This document shows positions 1-9,289 of a stretch of DNA of 64,000 nucleotides, piece after piece. The notes beneath the pieces were generated by a model, which was not told the DNA's origin, did not search any database, and worked only from the letters and a program-made list of their open reading frames with translations. How positions within the stretch are numbered: the first letter of the stretch is position 1; each line of letters opens with the position of its first letter. The DNA comes from Segetibacter koreensis DSM 18137 (GTDB lineage Bacteria; Bacteroidota; Bacteroidia; Chitinophagales; Chitinophagaceae), in contig NZ_KB893348.1 of NCBI RefSeq assembly GCF_000374045.1, forward strand, positions 186,001-250,000. The letters run 5' to 3'. The position numbers and the translations under genes were made by a program.

Positions 1-1225
1 AATAATGCATGGTATTGCTGTTATTTTCATCAAATATTTCTTCGCTTTCTTTTTTTATATCTTCAGCAGTTATTTCCTGGTAACGGCTCAGTTCTGTATT
101 CATCATTTCTGCATCACCTAATAGTTCGTACGTAGCAAGGCTGTTAGCACGGTTCATCACGCTCATGTCTTCAAAAGCTATCATACTTTCTGTCTTGTTT
201 TTTACCTTTTGCAATTCTGCTTCATTTACAAGCTCGCTTTTCATTTTCTCCACTTCTTCCTTCACTGCCTGTTCTGCATCAGACATCTTTACTCCCTTTA
301 CAAGCTTGCCTTCAATTGTCAGTAATCCTGCATCTACGCTACCCATATGGCTACAATCTACCTGGCTAAATAACTGCTTTTCTTTTACCAATGCCTGGTA
401 TAATCTTGATGAGCCGCCGCCGCTTAAAATGTCACTTAAAAGGTCGGCAGCATAATAACGTTTGCTCAGCCTTGAGGCCATGTGCCAGGTTTTATAAAAA
501 GCATCTAAAGGAACATCTGCTTCCACCTCAAGCAGGCGCGCCTGCATTTGTTTTGACTCTTGCGGCAGGTTTCTTATATATTTTTCTCCCATTGGTATAG
601 GGCCAAACCATTTGTCTGATAGCCGTTTTACCTCATCCAGCGACACATGTCCGGCAACTACAAGAACAGCATTTACAGGACGATAATGTTTAAAAAAGAA
701 ACTTTTTACATCTGCTAGTTGTGCATTTTCAATATGACTCAATTCTTTACCAATTGTCATCCACCGGTACGGATGTTCTTTGTAAGAGAGTTCCCTTAGT
801 TTATGCCATACATCGCCATAGGGCTTATTTATATAATGCTCTTTAAACTCTTCGCATACAACCTTTCGTTGTACATCAAGACTTTTTTCGCTAAAAGCGA
901 GGCTTAGCATTCTGTCACTTTCAAGCCAAAAAGCTGTTTCAAGATTTTCAGACGGTAGTTGTATATAATAATTCGTAAGGTCATTTGTTGTATAAGCATT
1001 GTTTTCGCCTCCTGCCATTTGCAGGGGCTCATCGTAATCTTCAATATTAATGCTTCCACCAAACATTAAATGCTCAAACAAGTGAGCGAAGCCAGTTTTA
1101 TTTGGATTTTCGTCTCTTGCGCCTACGTCGTACATTACGTTTACTACCGCCATTGGCGTGCTATGGTCTTCATGCACTATCACCCGTAAACCATTGTCTA
1201 ACACAAATCGTTCGTATTGTATCAT
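1..1225 (-). CDS. M16 family zinc peptidase (3' end outside window)
   Basis: This gene starts at an ATG at 1225 and runs off the left edge, so only the first 408 codons are visible. The inverted zinc-binding motif HLFEH (His48, Glu51, His52) characteristic of M16 (insulinase/pitrilysin) peptidases is intact, followed by the usual GG(S)xNAxT-like segment and a conserved ESDRM stretch. The visible part covers the first catalytic half and the start of the second. No signal peptide is evident, so a cytoplasmic or unconventional location is possible. Bacteroidota often carry two M16 genes in tandem, but the neighbour here lies outside the window. The family call is secure; the substrate is unknown. 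Confidence 0.9.
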   Translation of the reverse strand, partial: MIQYERFVLDNGLRVIVHEDHSTPMAVVNVMYDVGARDENPNKTGFAHLFEHLMFGGSINIEDYDEPLQMAGGENNAYTTNDLTNYYIQLPSENLETAFWLESDRMLSLAFSEKSLDVQRKVVCEEFKEHYINKPYGDVWHKLRELSYKEHPYRWMTIGKELSHIENAQLADVKSFFFKHYRPVNAVLVVAGHVSLDEVKRLSDKWFGPIPMGEKYIRNLPQESKQMQARLLEVEADVPLDAFYKTWHMASRLSKRYYAADLLSDILSGGGSSRLYQALVKEKQLFSQVDCSHMGSVDAGLLTIEGKLVKGVKMSDAEQAVKEEVEKMKSELVNEAELQKVKNKTESMIAFEDMSVMNRANSLATYELLGDAEMMNTELSRYQEITAEDIKKESEEIFDENNSNTMHY

Positions 1226-1330
1226 ACTTTATAAAAAGGAGTGCAAATTATACCATTTACATAAAAGGATATTCTTAATTTTTTTGAAAGAAGGGTTGGC
1301 GAATATTTGCAACATGCACTGGTAGCTATA

Positions 1331-2554
1331 TCACAAAATACTTGCTACTTTGAGATGCTTAACAAGCAGTTCTCCATTTCTTACTACTAAAATTCTTACT
1401 CTTGCTCCCACATCTTGCAAAATATTTTTATAAGCTTGTATATTGCCACTGACATTGTTGTCAATACCCATAATAACATCGCCCGGAATTAATCCTGCTT
1501 TTTCTCCCGGTGAGTCTTTCAAAACGTCTTCGATTATAACCTGGTTATTTTCTACATAAATGCCAAGGCCCGTGTACGAATAATCAAAGGACTCTTTAAA
1601 ATGAGAATTAGGCTTCAGATGTATTTCTTTTTCGCTATAATTAAGTATCAGGTTAAAACGTCGCAGCAAATCATTTCCTATTAATCCTCCTAAAGATGGG
1701 TAAGCCGTTACGTTGTACTCATCTTTAAAAATATGGGCAGGAACTTTTTTAAATTTATATTTCCCTATTTTAATTTGCTTAACGGTCGTCAATTTCATCT
1801 GTGTTTTTCCACCAAGTCCTTCTGCCTGCGTTAATATAATTTTTTTTCCTTTCGACAAAATGCTGCTGTCCTGTTCAAAAGCTTCTGACATCAGTAAACA
1901 TAATCCTGCTCCTGTATCGAAATAAAAGCGGCTACTGATACTGGTGTTATCAATTACCGAAGCATCAAATACAGGAATGCCATTGATAATGGGGTTTAAA
2001 AGAATGCCCGATTTTGGATATTTTATTTTGCCCTGGTTCCATACCTCCACAACGTTATTATCGTAATCTATTTTTACAATATACCTGCTAAGAAAACTGT
2101 AGCCGATTATTCCGTCTATTCTTACGCCATACACACTTGTCAGTAGTTCGTAATCATTTATATGAATATCAAGGTGCTCTACATCAAGGTTAGGAAGATG
2201 TAAAGTACGGTTCATTACATAACTTATTTTCCTCATGCTGCCAATACCTCTCAGTCTTCTTTCTGACGGGGTGATGGGCAAACGAAAGTAACTGACGGTT
2301 GTAGAGTCTAAAGAAACACCTCCACTTCCGGTATCTAATATAAAATTAAGTGTATCAGGAAAGTCATCGAGCCGAAGCTGAATAATAATGATACCTCCTG
2401 AAAGTGTTGTAAAAGGAAAGCGGGTTATAAGCGTCGAAGAGGGCGCATTGTCATTTTGCCCACTGGCAACTTCGCTACCTGTGAAAAGAATTAAAACCAA
2501 TAAAAACTGGATGAGACATGCAATAGAATTTTTATTAGTCAATCGTTGTGTCAC
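1331..2554 (-). CDS. Retropepsin-like aspartyl protease with C-terminal PDZ domain
   Basis: The 407 aa protein has an N-terminal hydrophobic segment (about residues 10-32) that looks like a signal peptide. It has two Asp-Thr-Gly motifs, at Asp74 and Asp213, each in the hydrophobic-DTGxG context of pepsin/retropepsin folds. A PDZ-like domain follows at about 330-405. A single chain with two DTG half-sites plus PDZ is a common Bacteroidota arrangement for exported proteases of unknown substrate. The start used is GTG (2554-2552). It lies inside a dispersed intergenic motif and no ATG is available before the signal sequence, so a TTG four codons downstream is an alternative start. It is divergent from mqnC. 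Confidence 0.82.
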   Translation of the reverse strand: MTQRLTNKNSIACLIQFLLVLILFTGSEVASGQNDNAPSSTLITRFPFTTLSGGIIIIQLRLDDFPDTLNFILDTGSGGVSLDSTTVSYFRLPITPSERRLRGIGSMRKISYVMNRTLHLPNLDVEHLDIHINDYELLTSVYGVRIDGIIGYSFLSRYIVKIDYDNNVVEVWNQGKIKYPKSGILLNPIINGIPVFDASVIDNTSISSRFYFDTGAGLCLLMSEAFEQDSSILSKGKKIILTQAEGLGGKTQMKLTTVKQIKIGKYKFKKVPAHIFKDEYNVTAYPSLGGLIGNDLLRRFNLILNYSEKEIHLKPNSHFKESFDYSYTGLGIYVENNQVIIEDVLKDSPGEKAGLIPGDVIMGIDNNVSGNIQAYKNILQDVGARVRILVVRNGELLVKHLKVASIL

Positions 2555-2560
2555 TCACTT
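2544..2560 (-). repeat. Dispersed intergenic motif, copy A
   Basis: On the minus strand this reads AAGTGAGTGACACAACG. It is identical over 17 bases to 33285-33301 and closely related to sequences at 25547-25562 and 6583-6596. It overlaps the predicted GTG start of the aspartyl protease. Function is unknown. Confidence 0.5.
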
Positions 2561-2696
2561 CGGCTTTTAGTTCCTTTATCGGCTTGAAAATGAAATTACA
2601 AAACAAAATTTTATTATTTGTATTTTTTAAGAAAGTAATAAAGAACCTAAGAATAAAAAAGCATGTTGTAATTTCGCTATTTTATAAATTGTACAC

Positions 2697-3821
2697 ATGC
2701 AATTAGACGATCTCTATATAAAAGCATTGAATTTTGAATTTTTGAGTGTAGAAGAAGGAACTTTTTTGTTTAATAATGCTCCTACAGCAGAGTTGATGAA
2801 TATTGCCGATGAGTTAAGAAAGAAGCAAGTACCTCATGGAAAAGTAACCTGGATAATAGACCGCAATCTCAACACTACTAATGTTTGCATAGCAAATTGC
2901 AAATTCTGTAATTTTTATCGAATTCCCGGTCATCCTGACGCCTATGTAACTGATATAGAAACATATCGTACAAAGATTGAAGAAACATTTCGATATGGGG
3001 GTGAGCAATTGTTGCTGCAGGGCGGGCACCATCCTGGGCTGGGACTCCAGTATTATGTTGATTTATTTAAAAAGCTGAAGGAAATGTTTCCTACGCTTAA
3101 ACTTCACGCATTAGGGCCGCCAGAGGTGGCACACATAACAAAGCTGGAAAAGAGTACACATCGCGAAGTATTGGCAGCACTGAAAAACGCAGGAATGGAT
3201 AGCTTGCCGGGTCCCGGAGCGGAAATATTGGTTGACAGAGTTCGGCGACTAATTAGTAAAGGAAAGTGCGGCTCACAGGAATGGCTCGATATAATGACTG
3301 AAGCACACAAGTTGGATTTAACGACTAGTGCTACAATGATGTTTGGCCATGTTGAAACTGTAGAGGAAAGAATGGAACATCTTGTAAAAATAAGGGAAGT
3401 GCAAGCTAAAAAACCTGACTACGCAAAAGGTTTCATTGCTTTTATTCCGTGGACTTTCCAGGATGTTGATACATTGCTGGCACGTATAAGAGGGGTGCAT
3501 AACCTGACCACTGCCGATGAATACATTCGAATGATAGCCATCAGCCGTATTATGTTGCCTAACGTAAAAAACATACAGGCAAGCTGGCTGACCGTGGGTA
3601 AACAGGTTGCACAAATTTGTTTAAATGCAGGCGCCAACGATTTTGGAAGTATAATGATTGAAGAAAATGTAGTTAGTGCAGCCGGAGCGCCGCACAGGTT
3701 TACCAGTAAAGGCATTCAGCAGGCAATTCGCGAAGCAGGATTTGAACCCCAGTTGCGAAACCAGCAATATGAATTTAGAAAAATGCCCGAGATGATGGAA
3801 GAGCAGGTAATAACTTACTAA
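2697..3821 (+). CDS. mqnC: Cyclic dehypoxanthinyl futalosine synthase (radical SAM)
   Basis: MqnC converts dehypoxanthine futalosine to its cyclic form in the futalosine route to menaquinone, the respiratory quinone of most Bacteroidota. The 374 aa length fits the family. The radical SAM cluster motif CxxxCxxC is at Cys64, Cys68 and Cys71, followed by the NFYR context typical of MqnC/MqnE/CofG-like enzymes, and the GGHHPGL and GPGAEIL segments match MqnC. A good hairpin terminator follows at 3851. No other mqn genes are in the window. Confusion with MqnE is possible in principle, but the N-terminal and SAM-motif wording favours MqnC. Confidence 0.93.
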   Translation: MQLDDLYIKALNFEFLSVEEGTFLFNNAPTAELMNIADELRKKQVPHGKVTWIIDRNLNTTNVCIANCKFCNFYRIPGHPDAYVTDIETYRTKIEETFRYGGEQLLLQGGHHPGLGLQYYVDLFKKLKEMFPTLKLHALGPPEVAHITKLEKSTHREVLAALKNAGMDSLPGPGAEILVDRVRRLISKGKCGSQEWLDIMTEAHKLDLTTSATMMFGHVETVEERMEHLVKIREVQAKKPDYAKGFIAFIPWTFQDVDTLLARIRGVHNLTTADEYIRMIAISRIMLPNVKNIQASWLTVGKQVAQICLNAGANDFGSIMIEENVVSAAGAPHRFTSKGIQQAIREAGFEPQLRNQQYEFRKMPEMMEEQVITY

Positions 3822-3850
3822 AACTGTTATTGAAACTATTTTTTATGAAG

Positions 3851-3885
3851 AAGCCATCTCAAAAATTAGGGATGGCTTTCTTTTT
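3851..3885 (+). terminator. Rho-independent terminator after mqnC
   Basis: A 10 bp stem (3851-3860 with 3869-3878, one G:T pair) with an 8-base loop is followed by a T-rich run (TTTCTTTTT). It lies 30 bases after the mqnC stop. Confidence 0.75.
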
Positions 3886-3946
3886 ATCAAATAGAAAAAT
3901 TCTTTTTTAATAACGATGATTAAAGGATGATCCAATTCTTATGATT

Positions 3947-5266
3947 TCAATACTTATCAATAATTCCTTCTAAAAACATTTCAATCCGCTTTTTTATTGC
4001 AGAAGCAGATGCCGTATGATTATTTATAAGAATGGAAAATAATAATGTTTTGTTCTTTTTAGTTACGAGATAACCACTAAGTGCCAGGTTGTTGCTAAAT
4101 GATCCGGTTTTTGCATAAATATGATTCTCATAACCATTAAATAATCCTTTCAGTGTTCCTTCATTTGCTCCAGGTAACATCACTTTCAATCTTTCCAGGC
4201 TATATTCTTCTTTGAGTTTGTTTAGTATCCAGACAAGATCTTTTGGAGAAAACAAATTGTAACGGCTAAGTCCACTTCCATCAACCCATCTTGGTTTTTG
4301 GGGTAAATCTTTAAGATCAGTAGCTAAAAGCGTGTCAATTATTCTTACATCATTCATCTCGCCTAACTTTTCATTGCTGACCATTAGTAATGTTTGTTCG
4401 GCATATAAATTATCCGATCGATGAAGCATTATTTTAAAAAGCGAATCTTTTGATTGAGAATAAATAGGAATTCCTTCACCCGGTGCGAAAGGATTATATT
4501 CTCTTATCACTTCTTTATGTAACGTGTCGTCGAGATAACGGCTGGCAAAAAGTCCTTTATCCATAGCCAGCGTTGTTTTTTTATCATTACCAACAGTTCC
4601 TTTTGTTGTATCAATTGTATAAATATGTCCGCCAATTTCACGGTCAATTTCCCATACATGGTCTTTAGCTGGCGCTCCTATTACAAATGGTTTTAAAAGC
4701 GCTGGAATTGTTTGTAAACTATCTCCATTAAATGAAATTGTTGCAAGATTGCCATACATAGGAAAGGGATCTCTTTCGGCCATGTATTCCTCCTTAAAAT
4801 CGTCCCACGCCCACCCGCGACCAAAAGACTCAGAAGCGAACGGAGTGATCAGGCTTATTTTATCGATTTCTTTTTGCTGTAAGAAGTTTAATAGCGGCTG
4901 GTTTTTAAAATCCGGATGCAGAAAAGTAGGGTCTCCAGTGGCTTGGACCATTAAAGTTCCATCTTCCACTTTATATCTTGCCGCAACAAGACTATCTTCC
5001 AAATACTTCATTCCGGCATACAAGGTGAACAGCTTGGTATTACTGGCAGGTATAAAGTTTTTTTCTGCGTGGTAGTTGTATAAAAATTTGCGCGCAGTGG
5101 GGTTGAAGATGCTAATACCAATATTTGCCGAAGCTAAGTCTGAAGAACCTAATATTTCTTTTTTCGCTTTATTTGATATCTGTTTTTGCACAGAACAGGA
5201 GAACAATAAGGAAAATGCTGAAAGAAGAAAGAAAACATTGAAAGGTTTCTGCACAAATTTTTTCAT
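3947..5266 (-). CDS. dacB: D-alanyl-D-alanine carboxypeptidase/endopeptidase (PBP4 type, S13)
   Basis: This 439 aa protein carries all three penicillin-binding motifs of the S13 family: SxxK at Ser75-Lys78 (SNTK), SxN at Ser284-Asn286 (SDN) and KTG at 386-388, plus the DGSGLSR segment at about 329-335. A lipobox-like end to the signal sequence (LLFSC, Cys24) suggests a periplasm-facing lipoprotein. Such enzymes trim or cleave cross-linked peptidoglycan peptides. It lies 26 bases downstream of the arginase-like gene on the same strand and could be co-transcribed with it, though no functional link is apparent. Confidence 0.9.
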   Translation of the reverse strand: MKKFVQKPFNVFFLLSAFSLLFSCSVQKQISNKAKKEILGSSDLASANIGISIFNPTARKFLYNYHAEKNFIPASNTKLFTLYAGMKYLEDSLVAARYKVEDGTLMVQATGDPTFLHPDFKNQPLLNFLQQKEIDKISLITPFASESFGRGWAWDDFKEEYMAERDPFPMYGNLATISFNGDSLQTIPALLKPFVIGAPAKDHVWEIDREIGGHIYTIDTTKGTVGNDKKTTLAMDKGLFASRYLDDTLHKEVIREYNPFAPGEGIPIYSQSKDSLFKIMLHRSDNLYAEQTLLMVSNEKLGEMNDVRIIDTLLATDLKDLPQKPRWVDGSGLSRYNLFSPKDLVWILNKLKEEYSLERLKVMLPGANEGTLKGLFNGYENHIYAKTGSFSNNLALSGYLVTKKNKTLLFSILINNHTASASAIKKRIEMFLEGIIDKY

Positions 5267-5292
5267 TTGAATTTTTCCTGATTTCTTTTTAC

Positions 5293-6432
5293 TTAAAAAC
5301 TTCTTTCAGCAGCACGCATCCATCTTTCAGGAATGTGATTATCGGCAGCAACCATATAATCATAATGACTGCATGCGATCATTTTTCCATCCGGCGTTTC
5401 CATCCACCATCTCCCGGTTTTTTTACTTTGTAAAAAGGTGGTTTCAATTTCTGCAAAAGCAAGGCGGAATTCATTAAAACTATCCCTGTCTTCCAACTTT
5501 GCTTCGTGCTTACTTTTATTCATTCCATCCATCAGGTACCAAAGCATGTGGGCAATTTGTTTGGCTGTCAGTTCATGCTCATCCTGGTCTGGCAAATATC
5601 CATATATTCCAATTGTATTTACATTTGTGCTCATTCCTGCGTATTGCATTAGTGTACATGCCTCTTCGCCCGTGAAGCCATTGGGAGTAAGCCTGTTAGC
5701 AGGGGCGTGACAGTGTTGAATAGCCGAAATATCGAAACTAAATAGATCAGAGTTACGGATGACCGGTTCCATTTCTTCCAATCTCTCTTTTACCCGCCCA
5801 ACCCTATAGCAGTCAAACCGGAGTTTGTCAATCGTTTCCAACATCGTAGGATGAACGAAATAACTTTGAAAGCCAATATGGTTATAATGTCTTAAAAAAT
5901 TGGGTTCACCTGTTAGCATTTCCATCAAAAAAATGTCAGCGGGAGACACGCCATCTACATCCAAATCAATTTTTGCATCTACACAGGTTGCCTCTATTAT
6001 TTGTTCCATATCAGCATATGCCTTATATTGAGCCAGTGTGAGGTCGTGGCTTCCACCTAATATCACAACCCGTTTTTTGTGCTGGATAAGCTCATTAATA
6101 ACAGACCTTAAGGCGGCGTAGGAGTCATGAAGCGTTGCACCTGGTTTTACATTTCCTATATCCGCTATTTGCACTTCATTGTGCCAGTGAAACAGTGAGT
6201 AAAATTGTCTTCGTATTGCATCCGGTCCCTCATGTATCGTTTCAGAAGGCAGACATCCCCGGTTTTCTCCAAAACCTACAATTACAAAATCAGCATTTTC
6301 CAGATCAGGAAAATATTCTTCATTTACCGACACATGTTTACCTAACTGCGTGTCTTTAAAGCCTTCGTCGTTTGAAAGCTCGTCTAAATTAATAGGTTCA
6401 AGAAAATCAAAAATAGTTTCAAATGGACTCAT
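5293..6432 (-). CDS. Arginase/formimidoylglutamase-fold protein with altered metal site
   Basis: The 379 aa product has the ureohydrolase (arginase/agmatinase/formimidoylglutamase) landmarks: GGSHD at 126-130, VDAKID at 151-156 and SFDIS at 232-236. The usual DAHxD motif has Lys154 in place of His, and the usual SFDxD motif has Ser236 in place of the second Asp, so two of six manganese ligands appear to be lost. The ATG at 6432 is preferred over one at 6522 because the upstream 30 codons read as poor leader sequence while MSPFETIF begins the recognisable domain. It may be a non-catalytic or differently metallated member. No hut genes are nearby. Confidence 0.75.
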   Translation of the reverse strand: MSPFETIFDFLEPINLDELSNDEGFKDTQLGKHVSVNEEYFPDLENADFVIVGFGENRGCLPSETIHEGPDAIRRQFYSLFHWHNEVQIADIGNVKPGATLHDSYAALRSVINELIQHKKRVVILGGSHDLTLAQYKAYADMEQIIEATCVDAKIDLDVDGVSPADIFLMEMLTGEPNFLRHYNHIGFQSYFVHPTMLETIDKLRFDCYRVGRVKERLEEMEPVIRNSDLFSFDISAIQHCHAPANRLTPNGFTGEEACTLMQYAGMSTNVNTIGIYGYLPDQDEHELTAKQIAHMLWYLMDGMNKSKHEAKLEDRDSFNEFRLAFAEIETTFLQSKKTGRWWMETPDGKMIACSHYDYMVAADNHIPERWMRAAERSF

Positions 6433-6582
6433 TCCGCGTTTGCTTTTAAACAAACATAGCAAAAAAAAAATGTAAGACTGGTTATGGGAATAATCAGAAA
6501 AAGACATTTGTTTAATTAACAATAAACTGAATAATTTAAAAGAAAAGTATTTTTGTTACAACCTTTTGTTTTTCATAGCAAC

Positions 6583-6600
6583 ATCGTTGCGTCGCAGTAC
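6583..6600 (-). repeat. Dispersed intergenic motif, copy B (diverged)
   Basis: On the minus strand this contains TGCGACGCAAC, shared with the copy at 25552-25562. It lies between the divergent arginase-like and GNAT genes. Confidence 0.35.
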
Positions 6601-6721
6601 GTTTATCCGCAGTTCTTTTTTCGGCTTTTTCTTCCGCGGCAATAAAATATTATTTAAAAAACGAATCCTGTTATATTTATTCTCAAATCATTCCTTTTGC
6701 ATTACGAATGTTGCTCTATAA

Positions 6722-7228
6722 ATGAATAATCAAGTTGAAATAAGGCCATGGAAACCGGAAGATGCTGCGGCATTGGCATCGATATGTAATAATAAAAAAA
6801 TATGGCTAAACGTCCGTGACCGTTTTCCGCATCCCTACACGGTTTCCAATTCAATAGAATGGATTGCATTTACGCTTTTGCAGAAGCCAATACAGAATAT
6901 GGCAATCATATATAATGGCCAAATAGCCGGAAGCATAGGAGTTATGCCAAAAGATGATATTTACAGAAAAAGCATTGAAATTGGTTATTTTCTTGGTGAG
7001 CCATACTGGGGGAAGGGAATTGCAACAAGGGCTGTAGGTTTACTACTTGAATATATAAAAAGCCATTTTAATGTTATCCGCGTATATGCCGAGGTCTTTA
7101 GTCATAATGCAGCTTCCATGAAAGTGCTTGAAAAAAATGGTTTTCATCTTGAGGGCGTGCGGGAAAAAGCCGTAATAAAAAATAATGTTATATTGGATGA
7201 TTATGTGTGGGTGAAGTTTTTGGAATAG
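6722..7228 (+). CDS. GNAT family N-acetyltransferase (RimJ/RimL-like)
   Basis: The 168 aa length is typical of RimL-like GNAT enzymes. The acetyl-CoA binding motif A is visible as GYFLGEPYWGKGIA (residues 88-101), and the conserved NAASMKVLEKNGF segment at 129-141 is motif B. It would acetylate an amine, perhaps a protein N-terminus or small molecule, in the cytoplasm. The substrate cannot be told from sequence. It stands alone, divergent from the arginase-like gene and convergent with the DUF3857 pair. Confidence 0.88.
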   Translation: MNNQVEIRPWKPEDAAALASICNNKKIWLNVRDRFPHPYTVSNSIEWIAFTLLQKPIQNMAIIYNGQIAGSIGVMPKDDIYRKSIEIGYFLGEPYWGKGIATRAVGLLLEYIKSHFNVIRVYAEVFSHNAASMKVLEKNGFHLEGVREKAVIKNNVILDDYVWVKFLE

Positions 7229-7276
7229 AAACAGGACCAGGTTTTTTAGATTAATAAATAAAAATCAGAATAAAAA

Positions 7277-7318
7277 GAAGGCAGGAGAAAGACATAAAAG
7301 ACACTTTCTCCTGCCTTC
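7277..7318 (-). terminator. 15 bp perfect hairpin between convergent genes
   Basis: A perfect 15 bp inverted repeat (7277-7291 with 7304-7318, 12-base loop). In the minus direction it is followed by TTTTTATTC, so it fits a terminator for the DUF3857 genes. On the plus strand there is no T run, though the hairpin may still block read-through from the GNAT gene. Confidence 0.75.
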
Positions 7319-7369
7319 AATCATTCAACACCTTTCGTGATTTTAGAAGAAAGAGTGCGTAAACAATAG

Positions 7370-9286
7370 CTAATCTAGTCCCTTCAATACTAGTTTCGTG
7401 TTTTCTTCTTTTTCAATTTCATTAAATAATTCGCATACCTTATTGTACTGCTCGGGGGCAATTACATTTTTCATGAGAGACAAGGTAGACACTATTTTTA
7501 GTGTATTTAATGTTTCGTCAAAGGCTACTTCCCTTTTATATGATATATACTCATCTGCTAATTGTTTGTTTTCAGGAAGAGACTCAACTTTGAAATCAGC
7601 AGGCAAATGAAAAATTGTGGTATCGACTTTTTTATATGGAAAATGAAAAACGTACTCAATTTTCCTCGAATTAACTGCATTCAATCTTTCATCGCAAAGT
7701 TTGTTTATAGTTTTAGGAAAGAAGAATTTATTTCCCGCTTTAAAATCAAATAGTTTGGCATAAGTAAGCTTAAGGTTTAACTGGTGCTTCTCCGAAAATT
7801 CATCGTGCTGTGCCAAATGAAATTCATCAGGTTCTTTATAATTAAGATATTGTACAAATAATTCATTTTGTTTTCCTTCTTCCAATTGCCTTACCTGGTC
7901 CAGCAATTCAAAAAAGCTTCCTGAGGTTTCTAAGGTGCTCTTTACTTCTGCCCCGCCTTCTTCATTTATCGCAATATCGTTTATGGTTGTAAATACATTC
8001 TTGTTATAGTTGCTTTTTGGCGTAGAAACTATAACACCTCCATTTTCGGTTAACAATAACGCATTTTTATTTTCTGTAAAGCTTCCTAAAAAACCTGCTT
8101 CACTATTATTACTGGTACATTCCAGCCAAACTGAATCACGACCATCCGGCACACATAATATTACGTGGTTAAAAACATTTTGAGGAAATTCAGGAGCTAC
8201 CGGGGCTTTATTGTATCCTGCATTAATTAAGGCGGGATAAGATTTTATTCCAGCAACAGTAAGCAAATTTCTCATATAATTGGTCAACGCTTTACAGTCG
8301 CCATATTTTTTCTCATCCACAAAGCGAACAGGAAATGGCTTGTAACCACCAATGCCAAACTGAACACTAACATAGCGCATGTTCTTTTTCAAATAATCAT
8401 ACAGTACGGTTACTTTACTCCTTACATCAGCAATGCTATTAACCAATCTCTTAATTTCTGCAGTTCGTGATTCAGAGAAAGGGTCTTTTTCTTCATACAG
8501 TCCATAACACCATTTTCCAAAGTCGCTCCAGTTTTTAAATTCGCCTTTATGGCCATCATATTCAAATACGTTGGGACTTACTTCAATTTGTGGTAAATAT
8601 CGGCCACCTTCGTACCCTCCGGCATCGATCGTGTTTACTGCTATATTTTTAGTTTCCCACGTGTACACTTTTGCATTTCCGTTATCTTCTATAACAGGAG
8701 ATAAATTCATATTAAGGCTACGATATCTTATGCCTAAATCTGCCGGAACTTTTACTATATAGCGAAACTGCTCTACAGAACTGGTGGAATTATTCATATA
8801 CCAATTAGGTAAATCAATATAACCAGAAACGTCTATTGTATATGTTACATCAATTGTGCAAGGGTATTCGGGTGCAGAGAGAGACAAATGCATAATTTTG
8901 TCGTCTGTGGCTAATGAGATGCCGTCGTTGTAACTTTGGATACTGAAATCCTTCTTTTTATACTTCTGCGTTTCTCTTCCACTACTGTTAAGAACTGTGG
9001 CTTCAATATCAACAACTCTGTTAAACTTATCAAACCATAAGGATTGCTGTAAGTGTTCTGCGCCTTCCGGGCTTAAAATAGTTGTGATCTGGTGTACTTT
9101 TAAAATATATTTTGAAGGTGATAAGACTTCCAGGTAGGCCTCATCGAGCCTGTATACAGCTTTCGCATCTTTTTTTAGATCTTCCGCTATATTGTTTACT
9201 GCATATTTTAAAAAAACTGGTTCCTGTGCAAATGCAAAACTTATGATGTGTATGAAAAAGTATGTACCTATAATCTTAATTTTCAT
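7370..9286 (-). CDS. DUF3857/transglutaminase-like exported protein, catalytic residues mostly kept
   Basis: The 638 aa protein starts with a signal peptide (about 1-20, ending FAFAQ). A DUF3857-type domain (about 45-210) is followed by a transglutaminase-like core (about 275-400) and a C-terminal beta-rich region. The triad positions read Cys331 (YGDCKAL), His374 (FNHVI) and Glu389 (WLECT, where Asp is usual). Proteins of this type are common in Bacteroidota, periplasmic or surface-exposed, with unknown substrates. It lies three bases downstream of a second DUF3857 gene on the same strand, so the two form a tandem operon ending at the hairpin at 7277. Confidence 0.85.
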   Translation of the reverse strand: MKIKIIGTYFFIHIISFAFAQEPVFLKYAVNNIAEDLKKDAKAVYRLDEAYLEVLSPSKYILKVHQITTILSPEGAEHLQQSLWFDKFNRVVDIEATVLNSSGRETQKYKKKDFSIQSYNDGISLATDDKIMHLSLSAPEYPCTIDVTYTIDVSGYIDLPNWYMNNSTSSVEQFRYIVKVPADLGIRYRSLNMNLSPVIEDNGNAKVYTWETKNIAVNTIDAGGYEGGRYLPQIEVSPNVFEYDGHKGEFKNWSDFGKWCYGLYEEKDPFSESRTAEIKRLVNSIADVRSKVTVLYDYLKKNMRYVSVQFGIGGYKPFPVRFVDEKKYGDCKALTNYMRNLLTVAGIKSYPALINAGYNKAPVAPEFPQNVFNHVILCVPDGRDSVWLECTSNNSEAGFLGSFTENKNALLLTENGGVIVSTPKSNYNKNVFTTINDIAINEEGGAEVKSTLETSGSFFELLDQVRQLEEGKQNELFVQYLNYKEPDEFHLAQHDEFSEKHQLNLKLTYAKLFDFKAGNKFFFPKTINKLCDERLNAVNSRKIEYVFHFPYKKVDTTIFHLPADFKVESLPENKQLADEYISYKREVAFDETLNTLKIVSTLSLMKNVIAPEQYNKVCELFNEIEKEENTKLVLKGLD

Positions 9287-9289
9287 TTC

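Noticed and set aside
165-600. Open frames on the plus strand over the M16 peptidase
   Set aside because: They lie wholly opposite the M16 gene and show no family features, while the minus frame carries the HxxEH motif.
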